DNA of 64,000 nt, taken from Solirubrobacterales bacterium. GTDB lineage: Bacteria > Actinomycetota > Thermoleophilia > Solirubrobacterales > 70-9. The translations under genes were made by a program, and so were the position numbers. Below, piece by piece: positions 1 through 10,105 of this stretch; within the stretch, counting starts at the first letter, position 1, and every line of letters starts with the position of its first letter. The stretch is from NCBI GenBank assembly GCA_020438355.1, contig JAGQUT010000002.1, forward strand, positions 124,001-188,000, given 5' to 3'. The notes under the pieces are model-generated. The model saw only the letters and a program-made list of their open reading frames with translations, was not told the DNA's origin and ran no database searches.

Positions 1-1254
1 CATCCCGGCTCCGAGACCCGGGTATCTTGCCCACTTATCAGCACCGGTCCGCCCAGTCCCCAGTCGGTCGAAAGCCCCGTCGAGCCGTCGGGACACCTGG
101 CGCTGGGCAGGATCCTTCGCGGTTGGGGACGGATTGGCTGCCTCGGATTTGGTGGCCCTCCAGCCCACATCGCGATGCTGCGGGAAATGTGTGTGGTCAG
201 GGAACGCTGGATCGATGAACGCGAATTCGAGCACGCGATCTCGGTCACCAACCTCCTGCCCGGACCGGCCTCCACCCAGCTCGCGATCTATTGCGCCTGG
301 CGGCTGAGGGGTCTGGCCGGCGCCATGGTCGGCGGTCTCGCCTTCATCCTTCCGGGACTGATCCTGATCATCGCCCTGGCCGCGCTATTCCTCGGCTCGC
401 CTCCGGACTGGGTGATCGGCCTGGGCGCCGGCGCGGGCGCCGTCGTGCCAGCGGTGGCGGTACAGGCGGCGCTGGGACTGATCCCGGCGAGCTGGAAGCG
501 GGCCGAAGGCAGGGCTAAATGGCGCTGGTTTGGCTACGTAACGGCGGGGATCGTTTCCACCGTCCTTCTGGGTGCCTGGCTCGTACTTGTTCTCCTCGCC
601 TGCGGCTTCATCGAAATGGCTTCCCAGAAGAAGCTCCCCGGCTGGCTCAAGCCGGGCGACCGTAATGGTGCCTCGGCTCTTTCTCCGTGGCCCTTGCTTC
701 TGGCCGCGGCAGGCACTGGTGGGCTCGCGGCACTCTGCTGGACCGCCTTCAAGGTCGGCGCCCTCTCCTACGGCGGAGGCTTCGTGATCATTCCGATGAT
801 GGAGGCCGATGCCGTGGACCGTTACCACTGGCTCACGGCCGGGGAGTTCCTGAACGCCGTGGCGCTGGGTCAGGCAACGCCGGGGCCTGTCGTCCAGACA
901 GTGGCCGTCGTCGGTTACGGAGCCGACGGACTCACAGGCGCGATCATCGCGGCCGTCGTAGCCTTCGCCCCCTCCTTCTGGTTCATCGCCCTGGGGGCCG
1001 ACCGCTTCGAGAAGCTCAGGACCAATCCGTCTCCTCTCGCCTTTCTCGAAGGTGCCGGACCGGCAGCCATCGGGGCCATCCTGGGTGCCGCCATACCTCT
1101 GACCATGGCTCTTTCCGAGACCTGGCAGTTTTTCGTGCTCGCGGCGGGGGCCATCGCCCTGCTGCTCTGGCACCGCTCCGTGATTCTGGTCATCGTCGGC
1201 GGTGCCGTGGCCGGTACCGCCGCGGTGCTGCTTGGCGCTACCCTGCCCGCCTAG
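1..1254 (+). CDS. chrA: Chromate transporter, ChrA family (5' end outside window)
   Basis: Multi-pass inner-membrane protein of the chromate ion transporter (CHR) family, which exports chromate by an anion-antiport-like mechanism. The frame is open from base 1. No ATG, GTG or TTG occurs in it before the ATG at 175, yet the conserved GFGGPPAHIA motif of the first CHR domain lies upstream of that ATG, so the true start is before the window. A second CHR domain follows, with GALSYGGGF where the family has a GG-rich loop, so this is the long two-domain type. The stop (1252-1254) overlaps the convergent terC stop. The substrate is inferred from the family; no resistance genes flank it. Confidence 0.88.
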   Translation, partial: HPGSETRVSCPLISTGPPSPQSVESPVEPSGHLALGRILRGWGRIGCLGFGGPPAHIAMLREMCVVRERWIDEREFEHAISVTNLLPGPASTQLAIYCAWRLRGLAGAMVGGLAFILPGLILIIALAALFLGSPPDWVIGLGAGAGAVVPAVAVQAALGLIPASWKRAEGRAKWRWFGYVTAGIVSTVLLGAWLVLVLLACGFIEMASQKKLPGWLKPGDRNGASALSPWPLLLAAAGTGGLAALCWTAFKVGALSYGGGFVIIPMMEADAVDRYHWLTAGEFLNAVALGQATPGPVVQTVAVVGYGADGLTGAIIAAVVAFAPSFWFIALGADRFEKLRTNPSPLAFLEGAGPAAIGAILGAAIPLTMALSETWQFFVLAAGAIALLLWHRSVILVIVGGAVAGTAAVLLGATLPA

Positions 1255-2252
1255 CCCTCCGAGGAATCCTTTGGCGGGTGGCCTCTGAGCGAGCCGGCGT
1301 GAGCCTTGACGGAAGGATCGCGCTTCGACTTGATCAGGCTGGCGATGGTCGTGATCGTCAGGACTACGCCGATCACCGCCAGCGAGAAGGTGGTCGAGAT
1401 CTCCGGCACCGCATCGTTCTGCAGGTGACCCCAGTGGAGCCCCAGCTTGAGACCGATGAAGGCGAGCACGATCGCCAGCCCTGTCGAGAGGTAGACCAGC
1501 CTGTCGAGCAGTCCGGTGACCAGGAAGAAGAGTGCCCGCAGCCCGAGGAGGGCGAAGGCGTTGGCCGCGAAGACGATGAAGACCTCGTCGGTTATTCCGA
1601 AGATCGCGGGTATCGAGTCGAGCGCGAAGAGGATGTCGACGCTGCCGATCGCCAGCAGCACCAGGAAAAGCGGCGTGAAGAAGCGCTTGCCGTCGATCCT
1701 GGTCGTCAGCTTGCCCTCGTGGTATTCGTCGGTGACCGGCAGGTGTTTGCGGGCCACGCTCACCACCACGTTGTCCTCGACTGACGGGTCTTCCTCACGA
1801 TGGCGGAAGAGCTGAATCGCCGTGAAGATCAGCAGAAGGCCGAAGAGAAGGAACATGATCGAGAAGGTCTCGAGCAGGGTCGCGCCCAGCATGATGAACA
1901 CGACCCGGAGCAGCAACGCGGCAAAGATGCCGATCAGGAGCACCTTTTGCTGGTGCTCCTGGGGCACCGCGAAGGTGGTCATGATCACCACGAAGACAAA
2001 GAGGTTGTCGACCGAGAGGCTCTTCTCCAGGATGTAGCCGGCGAAGTACTCGCCGCCGAACTCCCAGCCAGCGATCGTTCCGAAGACGATGCCAAAGGCC
2101 ACCGCAATCGCGATGTAGAAGGTCGATGCCAGCGCCGCCTCACGAAATCCGACCGCATGAGGCCGGGCAACCGCATAGCCCAGATCGATCGCAAACAGGG
2201 CGAGAACTACGCCGCAGGTGACAAGCCAGGCAGTGGTGGTGACATCAAGCAT
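1251..2252 (-). CDS. TerC family integral membrane protein
   Basis: 333-residue protein of the TerC/Alx family, polytopic membrane proteins linked to manganese efflux, metal loading of exported proteins and tellurite resistance. The two family hallmarks are visible: SLSVDNLFVFVVIM near residue 75 and SVDILFALDSIPAIFG near residue 195, both with conserved acidic residues in membrane segments. An upstream in-frame start would run through the tRNA-His gene, so I chose the ATG at 2252 (MLDVTTTAW), which starts at the first hydrophobic segment. It lies 72 bp after tRNA-His on the same strand and may share its transcript. Metal specificity cannot be read from sequence. Confidence 0.9.
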   Translation of the reverse strand: MLDVTTTAWLVTCGVVLALFAIDLGYAVARPHAVGFREAALASTFYIAIAVAFGIVFGTIAGWEFGGEYFAGYILEKSLSVDNLFVFVVIMTTFAVPQEHQQKVLLIGIFAALLLRVVFIMLGATLLETFSIMFLLFGLLLIFTAIQLFRHREEDPSVEDNVVVSVARKHLPVTDEYHEGKLTTRIDGKRFFTPLFLVLLAIGSVDILFALDSIPAIFGITDEVFIVFAANAFALLGLRALFFLVTGLLDRLVYLSTGLAIVLAFIGLKLGLHWGHLQNDAVPEISTTFSLAVIGVVLTITTIASLIKSKRDPSVKAHAGSLRGHPPKDSSEG

Positions 2253-2324
2253 GCCCGGAACTCTCTCAGGTTCCGGCTGAAGACTCCCGGCCGCTCTCGC
2301 ACCGTCACCACCCGGAGGAAGAGG

Positions 2325-2398
2325 GGTGAGCGACGGGGATCGAACCCGCGACCGCCTGGACCACAACCAGGAGCTCTACCAACTGAGCTACGCCCACC
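2325..2398 (-). tRNA. tRNA-His (anticodon GTG)
   Basis: Complete cloverleaf on the minus strand. The seven-base acceptor stem GTGGGCG pairs with CGCTCAC, and the anticodon stem CCTGG/CCAGG encloses a seven-base loop with GTG at positions 34-36. The T-arm contains GGTTCGATCCC. The base before the acceptor is G and the discriminator is C, the G-1:C73 pair that marks histidine tRNA. The CCA tail is not encoded. Confidence 0.96.
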
Positions 2399-2476
2399 GC
2401 GCGACGAGGAAATCTACCGGTCGTAGGTTGTGTACGCTGCGCCGGTGTTAGAGCAGTTGAATAAGGGGGAAGCGCA

Positions 2477-3133
2477 GTGACAGTGCGTCGCGAGATGCGT
2501 GGCTTCGCGATCGGATCGTTGCTCTTTGCGCTCGGTGCCGCGCCCGGCTACCTCGGACTGGTCGGGATTACTGCCGACAACCTCACCTACTTCCTTGGCT
2601 CGATCTTTTTCACGATCGCTGGCTTCACCCAGCTTCGCCTGACCGGACGCTGGCAGAAAGGTGGCTGGTCGTCGAAGGACGCATGGGACGACTGGTGGGC
2701 CGCCGCGATCCAGTTCATCGGGACCCTTGCCTTCAACGTCTCAACCCTGGCCGCGCTCCTCAGCGTGGCCGACCCCGGCACCTTCAGCTCGAACGGATGG
2801 CGTCCCGATTTCGTCGGCTCGATCTGCTTCATGGTCGCCTCCGTTCTGGCGGTCAAGGCCACCACCCACCGTGAGTCACTCTGGGATCCCGAAGCCAGGA
2901 ACTGGTGGAACACCTGGCTGAACATGGCGGGTTCCGTGGCCTTCATGATCTCTGCCATTTTCGCCTGGGTGGATCCGTCAACCGGTCAGTCCCTGAACAC
3001 TGACTGGGTCAACCTGGGCACCTTCGTCGGTGCCATCTGCTTCTTCGCGGGAGCCCTGCTTCTTAAGCCCGAGGCGGACAAGGAAGCCAACCCGTCGCTG
3101 AACGGCAACGGACCCCACCCAGACGACGAGTAG
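2477..3133 (+). CDS. Uncharacterised multi-pass membrane protein (YrhK-like)
   Basis: 218-residue protein with about five or six predicted transmembrane segments and many tryptophans in the loops. Segments such as TYFLGSIFFTIAGFTQL resemble the YrhK-type membrane domain, but that assignment is tentative. The GTG start at 2477 is supported by a purine-rich site (AAGGGGGA, about 2463-2470) at normal spacing. The C-terminal 25 residues are polar and disordered-looking. It stands alone between tRNA-His and a convergent exporter gene, so context gives no function. Confidence 0.7.
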   Translation: MTVRREMRGFAIGSLLFALGAAPGYLGLVGITADNLTYFLGSIFFTIAGFTQLRLTGRWQKGGWSSKDAWDDWWAAAIQFIGTLAFNVSTLAALLSVADPGTFSSNGWRPDFVGSICFMVASVLAVKATTHRESLWDPEARNWWNTWLNMAGSVAFMISAIFAWVDPSTGQSLNTDWVNLGTFVGAICFFAGALLLKPEADKEANPSLNGNGPHPDDE

Positions 3134-3140
3134 CGGCCGC

Positions 3141-4040
3141 TCAGGGTTCGATCGGCGCGGGTGCACGGCTGGACCAGAGTGCGCCGGCTGACGCTGCCAC
3201 CACGAGGGCGATGGCAAGGATCTGGGCTGCGGCCAGACCCTGGGAAAGCAGCAGGAAGCCGACCGAGGCGGCGATCGCCGGTTCCAGGCTCATCATCACC
3301 CCGAACACATTCGAGGGGAGTCTTCTCATCGCTTCGATCTCCAGCGACAACGGCAGCGTGGTACTCAGCACCGCGACGGCCGCACCCACCAGAAGGACCG
3401 ACGGATCAAGGAGCTGTGAGCCGCCCGCCGCGACTCCGCCCGGCGCGCAGATGAAGGCCGCTACCACCATCGAGATCGCCAGTCCCTTGCCTCCCGACCA
3501 CTCTTCCCCCACCCGCTTGCCGAGCAGGATGTAGGAGCCCCAGAAGAAGCCCGCGACCAGAGCCAGGACGATGCCCCAGGGGTCCAGACCGTCATGGCCT
3601 ACTCCCCCGGAGAGCAGCAGGATGCCGATCGCAGCCAGACCTGCCCAGGCGAAATCCTGACGTCGGCGAGAGGTCAGTACCGCGACACCGAGCGGGCCGA
3701 TGAACTCGAACGTGACCGCAGTGCCAAGCGGGATCCGGTCGATCGACTCGTAAAAGCAGATGTTCATGCCCGCCAAGGCGACTCCGAAGAGAAGCGCCAG
3801 CTTCAAGCGGGGACGGTCCATCCGGAAGCTCGGTCGCCAGATGATCACCAGCAGGAACGCCGAAACCAGGACCCTCAGAAACACGGCTCCGGCGGCGCCG
3901 ATCTCGTCGAAAAGGTCCGTCGCAAGCGCAGCACCGACCTGAATCGAGAGGATCGCACCAAGCACCATCGCCACAGCCGGCGAGGAATTGGATCCGTGCC
4001 TCGCCGGATCTTTCGGGCTCTCTGGGCGCTCCGCGGACAT
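3141..4040 (-). CDS. EamA/DMT family exporter, RhtA-like
   Basis: 299-residue protein with ten predicted membrane helices in two EamA repeats (about residues 20-150 and 160-290). The segment around FYESIDRIPLGTAVTFEF is the signature of the RhtA branch, which exports threonine and homoserine in E. coli. I therefore call it a likely amino-acid or metabolite exporter of the inner membrane; the substrate is inference. The gene is divergent from the thioesterase at 4119, and a perfect 14-bp palindrome lies between them. Confidence 0.85.
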   Translation of the reverse strand: MSAERPESPKDPARHGSNSSPAVAMVLGAILSIQVGAALATDLFDEIGAAGAVFLRVLVSAFLLVIIWRPSFRMDRPRLKLALLFGVALAGMNICFYESIDRIPLGTAVTFEFIGPLGVAVLTSRRRQDFAWAGLAAIGILLLSGGVGHDGLDPWGIVLALVAGFFWGSYILLGKRVGEEWSGGKGLAISMVVAAFICAPGGVAAGGSQLLDPSVLLVGAAVAVLSTTLPLSLEIEAMRRLPSNVFGVMMSLEPAIAASVGFLLLSQGLAAAQILAIALVVAASAGALWSSRAPAPIEP

Positions 4041-4065
4041 CAGAGCAGTGAATCACCGTCGTGAG

Positions 4066-4079
4066 CGCCACGCGTGGCG
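4066..4079. repeat. 14-bp perfect palindrome in divergent intergenic region
   Basis: CGCCACGCGTGGCG is a perfect palindrome 26 bp upstream of the rhtA-like start and 40 bp upstream of the thioesterase start. Its position would suit an operator serving either gene. GC-rich short palindromes also arise by chance in this genome, so the role is only suggested. Confidence 0.35.
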
Positions 4080-4118
4080 AGCCTCGAAAAGTCGGAGTCC
4101 CTCGGCGATAATCAGCCC

Positions 4119-4553
4119 ATGACCGAACAGCTTCCTGCCCGGGACGGGTATCCGCACTTCCTGACGATCCCAACCCGCTGGAAGGACAACGACATCTACG
4201 GACACGTCAACAACGTCGAGTACTACTCGTACTTCGACACGGTCATCAACCAGTACCTGATCATCAGGGGCGGCCTCGACATCCACACCGGCGACACGAT
4301 CGGGGTCTGCGCTGAATCGCATTGCCGTTTTCTGGCAGCGATCGCGTTCCCCGACACGGTCGAAGCTGGACTTCGGGTAGGCCACCTCGGCAATTCGTCC
4401 GTGAAGTACGAAATCGGGCTCTTCAACACTGAAGGCGAAGCCCTTGCCGAGGGATGGTTCGTTCACGTTTTCGTGGACCGGGACCAGCGACGCCCCACCC
4501 TGATGCCCGAGACCCTGCGCAAGGCCCTCACCGAACTCGAGGTTAGTCAATGA
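4119..4553 (+). CDS. Acyl-CoA thioesterase, 4HBT (hotdog) family
   Basis: 144-residue single hotdog-fold protein of the 4-hydroxybenzoyl-CoA thioesterase/FadM/YbgC group. It carries the motif [21 protein letters not shown] near residue 20, with the catalytic Asp and the HVNN helix start. Such enzymes hydrolyse acyl-CoA thioesters in the cytosol. A GTG at 4074 is in frame but adds a non-conserved leader, so ATG 4119 is preferred. The gene ends in ATGA shared with the downstream alcohol dehydrogenase, which implies translational coupling and a joint role in acyl/alcohol metabolism (inference). Confidence 0.87.
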   Translation: MTEQLPARDGYPHFLTIPTRWKDNDIYGHVNNVEYYSYFDTVINQYLIIRGGLDIHTGDTIGVCAESHCRFLAAIAFPDTVEAGLRVGHLGNSSVKYEIGLFNTEGEALAEGWFVHVFVDRDQRRPTLMPETLRKALTELEVSQ

Positions 4554-5677
4554 AGACCACGGCGACGGTACTCCGCGAAATGGGGACACCCGGCCCGTTT
4601 GCGGAAACCGAACCTCTCGAGCAGATCCAGCTCGACCTCGAGGCACCAGGACAGAACGAACTGCTGATCCGGATCCGGGCTGCCGGACTCTGCCACTCGG
4701 ACCTGTCGGTCATCACCGGTCAGCGGCCCCGGGTCATGCCGATGGCGCTCGGCCATGAGGCGGCAGGAGAGGTTCTTGAGGCAGGCCCGGGTGACCACGG
4801 ATTCGTCGCGGGCGATCACGTCGTTCTGGCATTCGTACCCGCCTGCGGTGCCTGCCGTTTCTGCGCGGCCGAGAGGCCCGCGCTCTGCGAGCCGGGCGGT
4901 CAGGCCAACGTCGAAGGCACGCTACTCGGTGGTCACATCAGGCTCTTCGAGGAGGGCGGCACCGAGGTTCATCATCACCTCGGGGTCTCCGCCCTCTCCG
5001 ATCACGCGGTGGTCTCGGCCTGTTCAGCGGTGAAGATTCCCGACGATCTGCCTTTCGACATCGCAGCTCTTTTCGGCTGCGCGGTACTAACCGGCGCCGG
5101 AGCCGTGCTCAACACCGGTGCCGACGCCCTGCCGGCGAACTCGATCGCCGTCTTCGGCCTTGGCGGGGTAGGGCTTGCCGCCCTGATTGCTGCGAAGTCA
5201 CAGGACCCCGAGACCCTGGTCGCGGTCGACACGGTCGAGTCCAAGCTTGAACTGGCGCGGGACCTGGGGGCTGACCTTGTCATCCATGCCGGACCCGATG
5301 CGGTGGAAAGCATCAGGGAAGCGACCGGCGGAGTCGACCTTGCTGTCGAGACGGTCGGCAACGAGAACGTCCTGGCCGAGGCATACGCGGCTACCGGCCG
5401 CGGCGGCACGACCGTAACTGCCGGCCTCCCCCATCCCAGCCGCAAGCTGGAGATACCGGCAATATCGCTGGTCGCTGAGGAGAGGTCGCTCAAGGGTTCC
5501 TACCTTGGATCCTGTGTACCCCGTCGTGACATACCCCAGTTCATTCACATGTACAGGGAAGGCCAGCTGCCAGTAGAGAAACTTCTGAGCCACCGACTGA
5601 GCCCCGCAGAGATTAACGAAGGATTCGACCGGCTGGCCCGGGGTGAAGCTGTGCGTCAGGTAGTGATCTTCGACTGA
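4550..5677 (+). CDS. Zinc-dependent alcohol dehydrogenase (MDR superfamily)
   Basis: 375-residue medium-chain dehydrogenase. Catalytic zinc ligands are seen in LCHSDLSV and GHEAAGEV. A four-cysteine structural zinc lobe ([15 protein letters not shown]) lies near residues 95-110, and the Rossmann motif [14 protein letters not shown] near residue 195 binds NAD(P). The family oxidises alcohols or formaldehyde-type adducts reversibly; the layout is close to class III enzymes, but the substrate is not determinable. It starts in the ATGA overlap with the thioesterase and is followed by a strong terminator. Confidence 0.9.
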   Translation: MKTTATVLREMGTPGPFAETEPLEQIQLDLEAPGQNELLIRIRAAGLCHSDLSVITGQRPRVMPMALGHEAAGEVLEAGPGDHGFVAGDHVVLAFVPACGACRFCAAERPALCEPGGQANVEGTLLGGHIRLFEEGGTEVHHHLGVSALSDHAVVSACSAVKIPDDLPFDIAALFGCAVLTGAGAVLNTGADALPANSIAVFGLGGVGLAALIAAKSQDPETLVAVDTVESKLELARDLGADLVIHAGPDAVESIREATGGVDLAVETVGNENVLAEAYAATGRGGTTVTAGLPHPSRKLEIPAISLVAEERSLKGSYLGSCVPRRDIPQFIHMYREGQLPVEKLLSHRLSPAEINEGFDRLARGEAVRQVVIFD

Positions 5678-5684
5678 AAACAAA

Positions 5685-5708
5685 AAGGGCCCGCCGGAGC
5701 GGGCCCTT
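5685..5708. terminator. Bidirectional intrinsic terminator
   Basis: Perfect 10-bp stem AAGGGCCCGC/GCGGGCCCTT with a CGGA tetraloop, directly after the alcohol dehydrogenase stop. It also lies just past the stop of the convergent gene at 5728. A-rich sequence precedes it and a T-rich tail follows, so it can serve both strands. Confidence 0.85.
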
Positions 5709-5727
5709 GAAGTTTCATTCGGAGTGA

Positions 5728-6177
5728 TCAGGCGGCCGTGTACTTCTTGTCGGCGCTCTTCTTGACCTTTCCGGATGCAACAGCCTTCTTGGCGAGCCCG
5801 TTTGCGGCGCTGTTCTGGACCCCGATGCCGCGGGCGATGTCGGCAAGCTTCGAACCGGGATTGTCCTTGACGTAAGAAACGAACTGGGCTTCCCGCTCGC
5901 CCCGCTTTGCGCGCTTGGCTCCGGTACCGGCGGTCTTCTCTGAACCGAGAGCCTTCTGGATCCGGGCCTGGGCGTCCTTGATCGCTTTCTCGGCTTCCTT
6001 TGCTTCCTTGCGCGCCTGGGCCTTCTTCTCCTTGTACTCGGACTTGACCCTTGTAGTGGCTTCCTTGGTGGCTTCCTTCACGGCGTCGCGAATGGCACGA
6101 CTTTCCTCAACTGAAAGCTCACGGAGTTTCGAGGCCGAAGTTTCAAGTTGCTGGATTGCGTCTTCAATGCTTGACAT
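5728..6177 (-). CDS. Basic coiled-coil / winged-helix protein, nucleoid-associated candidate
   Basis: 149-residue, lysine-rich protein. Residues 1-80 form a long charged helix with coiled-coil periodicity. A basic linker (about 80-95) leads to a small winged-helix-like domain (SKLADIARGIGVQNSAANGL, about 108-127) followed by a lysine-rich tail. This two-domain plan resembles H-NS/Lsr2-type nucleoid proteins (oligomerisation helix plus small DNA-binding domain), but no sequence family is recognised, so the function is inferred from architecture. The AT-rich upstream region would hold its promoter. Single gene, convergent with the alcohol dehydrogenase. Confidence 0.6.
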   Translation of the reverse strand: MSSIEDAIQQLETSASKLRELSVEESRAIRDAVKEATKEATTRVKSEYKEKKAQARKEAKEAEKAIKDAQARIQKALGSEKTAGTGAKRAKRGEREAQFVSYVKDNPGSKLADIARGIGVQNSAANGLAKKAVASGKVKKSADKKYTAA

Positions 6178-6389
6178 GTTGTCTCCTGCTGGATGCGTTT
6201 GTCATGTGTTGCCAGACAACCTCATGCCTCCGGCCTTAATTGACTATATCCACATTGGATATTCCTTAACTAATTACCTAAGTCAATGTTGATTCTTGTT
6301 CAATATTCTGAACTTGCCCTGAGTTCACAAACCGGTCAGGACAGGGCGTAACGAAGGTGTCGCGTTGCTACCGTGACTCGTCCCCGCCC
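6178..6389. other. AT-rich divergent intergenic region
   Basis: About 210 bp between the divergent basic-protein and MFS genes. Bases 6235-6315 are strikingly AT-rich for this genome (runs such as TTAATTGACTATATCC). They contain several TTGAC/TATAAT-like matches on both strands, so both promoters probably lie here. AT-rich DNA is also what H-NS-like proteins bind, which would allow autoregulation (inference). No ORF or stable RNA was seen. Confidence 0.5.
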
Positions 6390-7657
<1,268 letters not shown>

Positions 7658-7704
7658 GAGAAACTTCAGGTTAGTGAGGAAGTCGCCGGAAATTCCTGAC
7701 GCCA

Positions 7705-9987
7705 CTACTGTGACTCGGCTTCGGCGGCAGCCTCTTCTGCCGCAGCTTCGGCCTCGGCTTCCGCTTCAGCTTCGGCCTTCTCGCGAAGTGCTTCCTTCCG
7801 GACTTCGTAGATCTCGCTCCGGTCAAGCTTCTCGCAGCGGTCCGGATCGAGCTTGCCATTGACCTTGTACACGTAATCCGGTTGCGGGGTGATGTCTTCC
7901 TCGGCAACCACCAGATCGACCGCCGGGTCCCCGTCAATCCAGGCCCGTACCGGATACCAGTAGTCGGCATCGGGCGAGTCCTGTGTGTATTCGCTGGTGA
8001 TGATGTAGTCGTAATCACCCTCGTTGATCTTTTCGACGAATTCGCGACAGTTATCGATCAGACGATAGGTACCGTTCGGTCCCTCCTGGCCGATGTACTG
8101 GACATGGTTGGAGCGGTCGATCCCGTAGAAGCCGTACTGGCCGAAGAACATCTGCCCCGAGCCGGCCAATGCGATGCGTTTGTCCCTCATGTCCCGGGTG
8201 AACTCGAAGGCCTCCTGCGGACCGCCCTCCTGCAGGAAGAGCGTTGTTCGGGTGTAGTGCTTCTCGGCGTAGCCGACCTCTTCTCCCCTGCCCCAGATGG
8301 CCGCCACCAGGGCGATCGCCGCGACGCAGCCGATGATCACTCCCCGAGGAACCTTCGTGTTGTCGTTCAGCCAGCTGAGTCCGACCGGGGCCCAGACAAT
8401 CGCCAGGGTCAGGAAGATTGCTCCCGGCAGGAAGCTCGGATACCACTTGGGTGATGTGAGAACGGTGATCGCGTAGACCACGGTCAGGAAGATCAGGACC
8501 TTTTTCGCCCTTTGCTCCGGCTCCCTCAACTGTCTGATCAGGGGCAGCAGCACGGCGGCGAGCAGCAGACCGGGCAGCAGGTAGCGCGTGTTGGTGAAGA
8601 AGCCGCGGGGCTGGAATTCCTGGCCAGCTGCTGTGAGCGGCGTGAACACGTAGACGACCGCGGTGATCAGGGCGGCTGCAGCGATCACCCTGACGATCTT
8701 GTTTCGGGACTTGATGACCAGCCAGAGGGCGGCCGCCGCGAGCATGATCAGGATCAGCGGGAACAGGATCCCGAACGCATCGTCAAGCCGCGGGAAAAAC
8801 CACCATCGGTAGATGCTCGGTTCCGTTATGTAGTGGGCGACAGAGAACCGTGGCCGCGGATCGAGCGGCATCTGGTCGGGCTGGGGAAGCTTGAGCGGAC
8901 CCCAGCCGATCGCCGGCACCGGGTTGCCACCGGTGTAGAACATCGCCCTCACGTACCAGTAGCCGCCGACGATCAGCATCGGAATACCGAGGCAAAGCGT
9001 CGTGGTCAGTGCCCGCGCCCGGCCGCTGATAAGGATCATTCCGATCAGAATCACACCGACCGGAGCGAGCATCGAGACCTTCATCGAGATCGCGAGTCCG
9101 GCGGCAATGCCGGCGAGGATCAGCGGGCCCTTGTCGAGCAGGGGTGCGTTCGGGTCGGGCTTCTCATCGACCGCGCCTGACTTCGGTGCGTGGCGCTGGT
9201 GGCCGTTGATCAGGAAGGCGACGAAGGCGATCAGGAAGGCGAAGGCGACGATGTCGTTACGGCCTTCGCCGGGCTGGGTCTCGATCATCACCCCGGCCGA
9301 GAGGAGAATCGCGCCGCCGACGAGAGTGGCCGGACCGACTCCGTAGGGGCGGCCGACGCACCAGCAGGCAAGGAGCGCCACGCCAAGCGGGAGCATGTTG
9401 AAGACAGGTGAGAGCCAGTCGCTCTCCATCAGGCCCATCAGGGCACCGTGCATGAGCTCGGAGTTCTGCGGGTAGAACCAGACCGCGAGCCTCAGGGCGT
9501 CCGTGAAATGAAGAGGAATGGTTGAGGCGTCCTGGATGAACCTGGCCGAGGCAGGCATGTGGTACCAGGTGGTGTCGCCACCGAACATGCCTTGATCCAG
9601 GCTGAGCTGGGTCGGGAAGGCCCACTCGGCCACGCACCAGGACGCGACCGCGACACCGACCAGGAATGCCCAGGTCGGCACTGCGGGAGCGGCAATCTGT
9701 TCGACGTTACGGGGTGCGTACCGGTAGGCCAGACCGGCCCCGATCAGGGGGACGACGATGCAGGCTGCCGTAATCCAGACTTCCTTGAGCAGGCCGACCG
9801 AGCCGACTAGCTCCAGGGAGATCGTGACCAGAGCGAAGGCGATCGTCAGCTCGGAGAGTCGGGCCAGCGCACCCGAGAATTCGGGCACGATCCAACGCCG
9901 AAGCCACCAGGATCCGTACCAGGTGGCACCGCAGATAGCGGCGATCTGGAGAACTCCGGCGATGTATGAGGCAAGGGACGGGGTCAA
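7705..9987 (-). CDS. Large polytopic membrane protein, GT-C glycosyltransferase-like
   Basis: 760-residue protein with about 12-14 hydrophobic segments (residues 1-560), an extracytoplasmic-looking C-terminal domain (about 570-720) and a 40-residue Glu/Ala-rich tail. The first large loop contains DQGMFGGDTTWYHMP, an acidic loop motif placed like the catalytic Asp of GT-C enzymes (ArnT/PMT type) that move sugars from polyprenyl carriers at the outer face of the membrane. The start is TTG at 9987, preceded by an AGGA-like site. No glycan genes flank it, so acceptor and donor are unknown. Confidence is high for a membrane protein and moderate for GT-C. Confidence 0.65.
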   Translation of the reverse strand: MTPSLASYIAGVLQIAAICGATWYGSWWLRRWIVPEFSGALARLSELTIAFALVTISLELVGSVGLLKEVWITAACIVVPLIGAGLAYRYAPRNVEQIAAPAVPTWAFLVGVAVASWCVAEWAFPTQLSLDQGMFGGDTTWYHMPASARFIQDASTIPLHFTDALRLAVWFYPQNSELMHGALMGLMESDWLSPVFNMLPLGVALLACWCVGRPYGVGPATLVGGAILLSAGVMIETQPGEGRNDIVAFAFLIAFVAFLINGHQRHAPKSGAVDEKPDPNAPLLDKGPLILAGIAAGLAISMKVSMLAPVGVILIGMILISGRARALTTTLCLGIPMLIVGGYWYVRAMFYTGGNPVPAIGWGPLKLPQPDQMPLDPRPRFSVAHYITEPSIYRWWFFPRLDDAFGILFPLILIMLAAAALWLVIKSRNKIVRVIAAAALITAVVYVFTPLTAAGQEFQPRGFFTNTRYLLPGLLLAAVLLPLIRQLREPEQRAKKVLIFLTVVYAITVLTSPKWYPSFLPGAIFLTLAIVWAPVGLSWLNDNTKVPRGVIIGCVAAIALVAAIWGRGEEVGYAEKHYTRTTLFLQEGGPQEAFEFTRDMRDKRIALAGSGQMFFGQYGFYGIDRSNHVQYIGQEGPNGTYRLIDNCREFVEKINEGDYDYIITSEYTQDSPDADYWYPVRAWIDGDPAVDLVVAEEDITPQPDYVYKVNGKLDPDRCEKLDRSEIYEVRKEALREKAEAEAEAEAEAAAEEAAAEAESQ

Positions 9988-10105
9988 AGCCGTCCTGTAG
10001 ACAGGGTTGGCACCGCGGGAATCCTAATTTATGACCGTGCGGGAAGACCGGCTCCCGCCGATCGGAACGAGAATCCCCGGATGTTGCCGGGTCGATCAGG
10101 CTTGG

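Noticed and set aside
2253-2330. Glycine or manganese (yybP-ykoY) riboswitch before terC
   Set aside because: Short matches such as CTCTCAGG occur, but the defining conserved cores are absent and tRNA-His leaves only about 72 bp.
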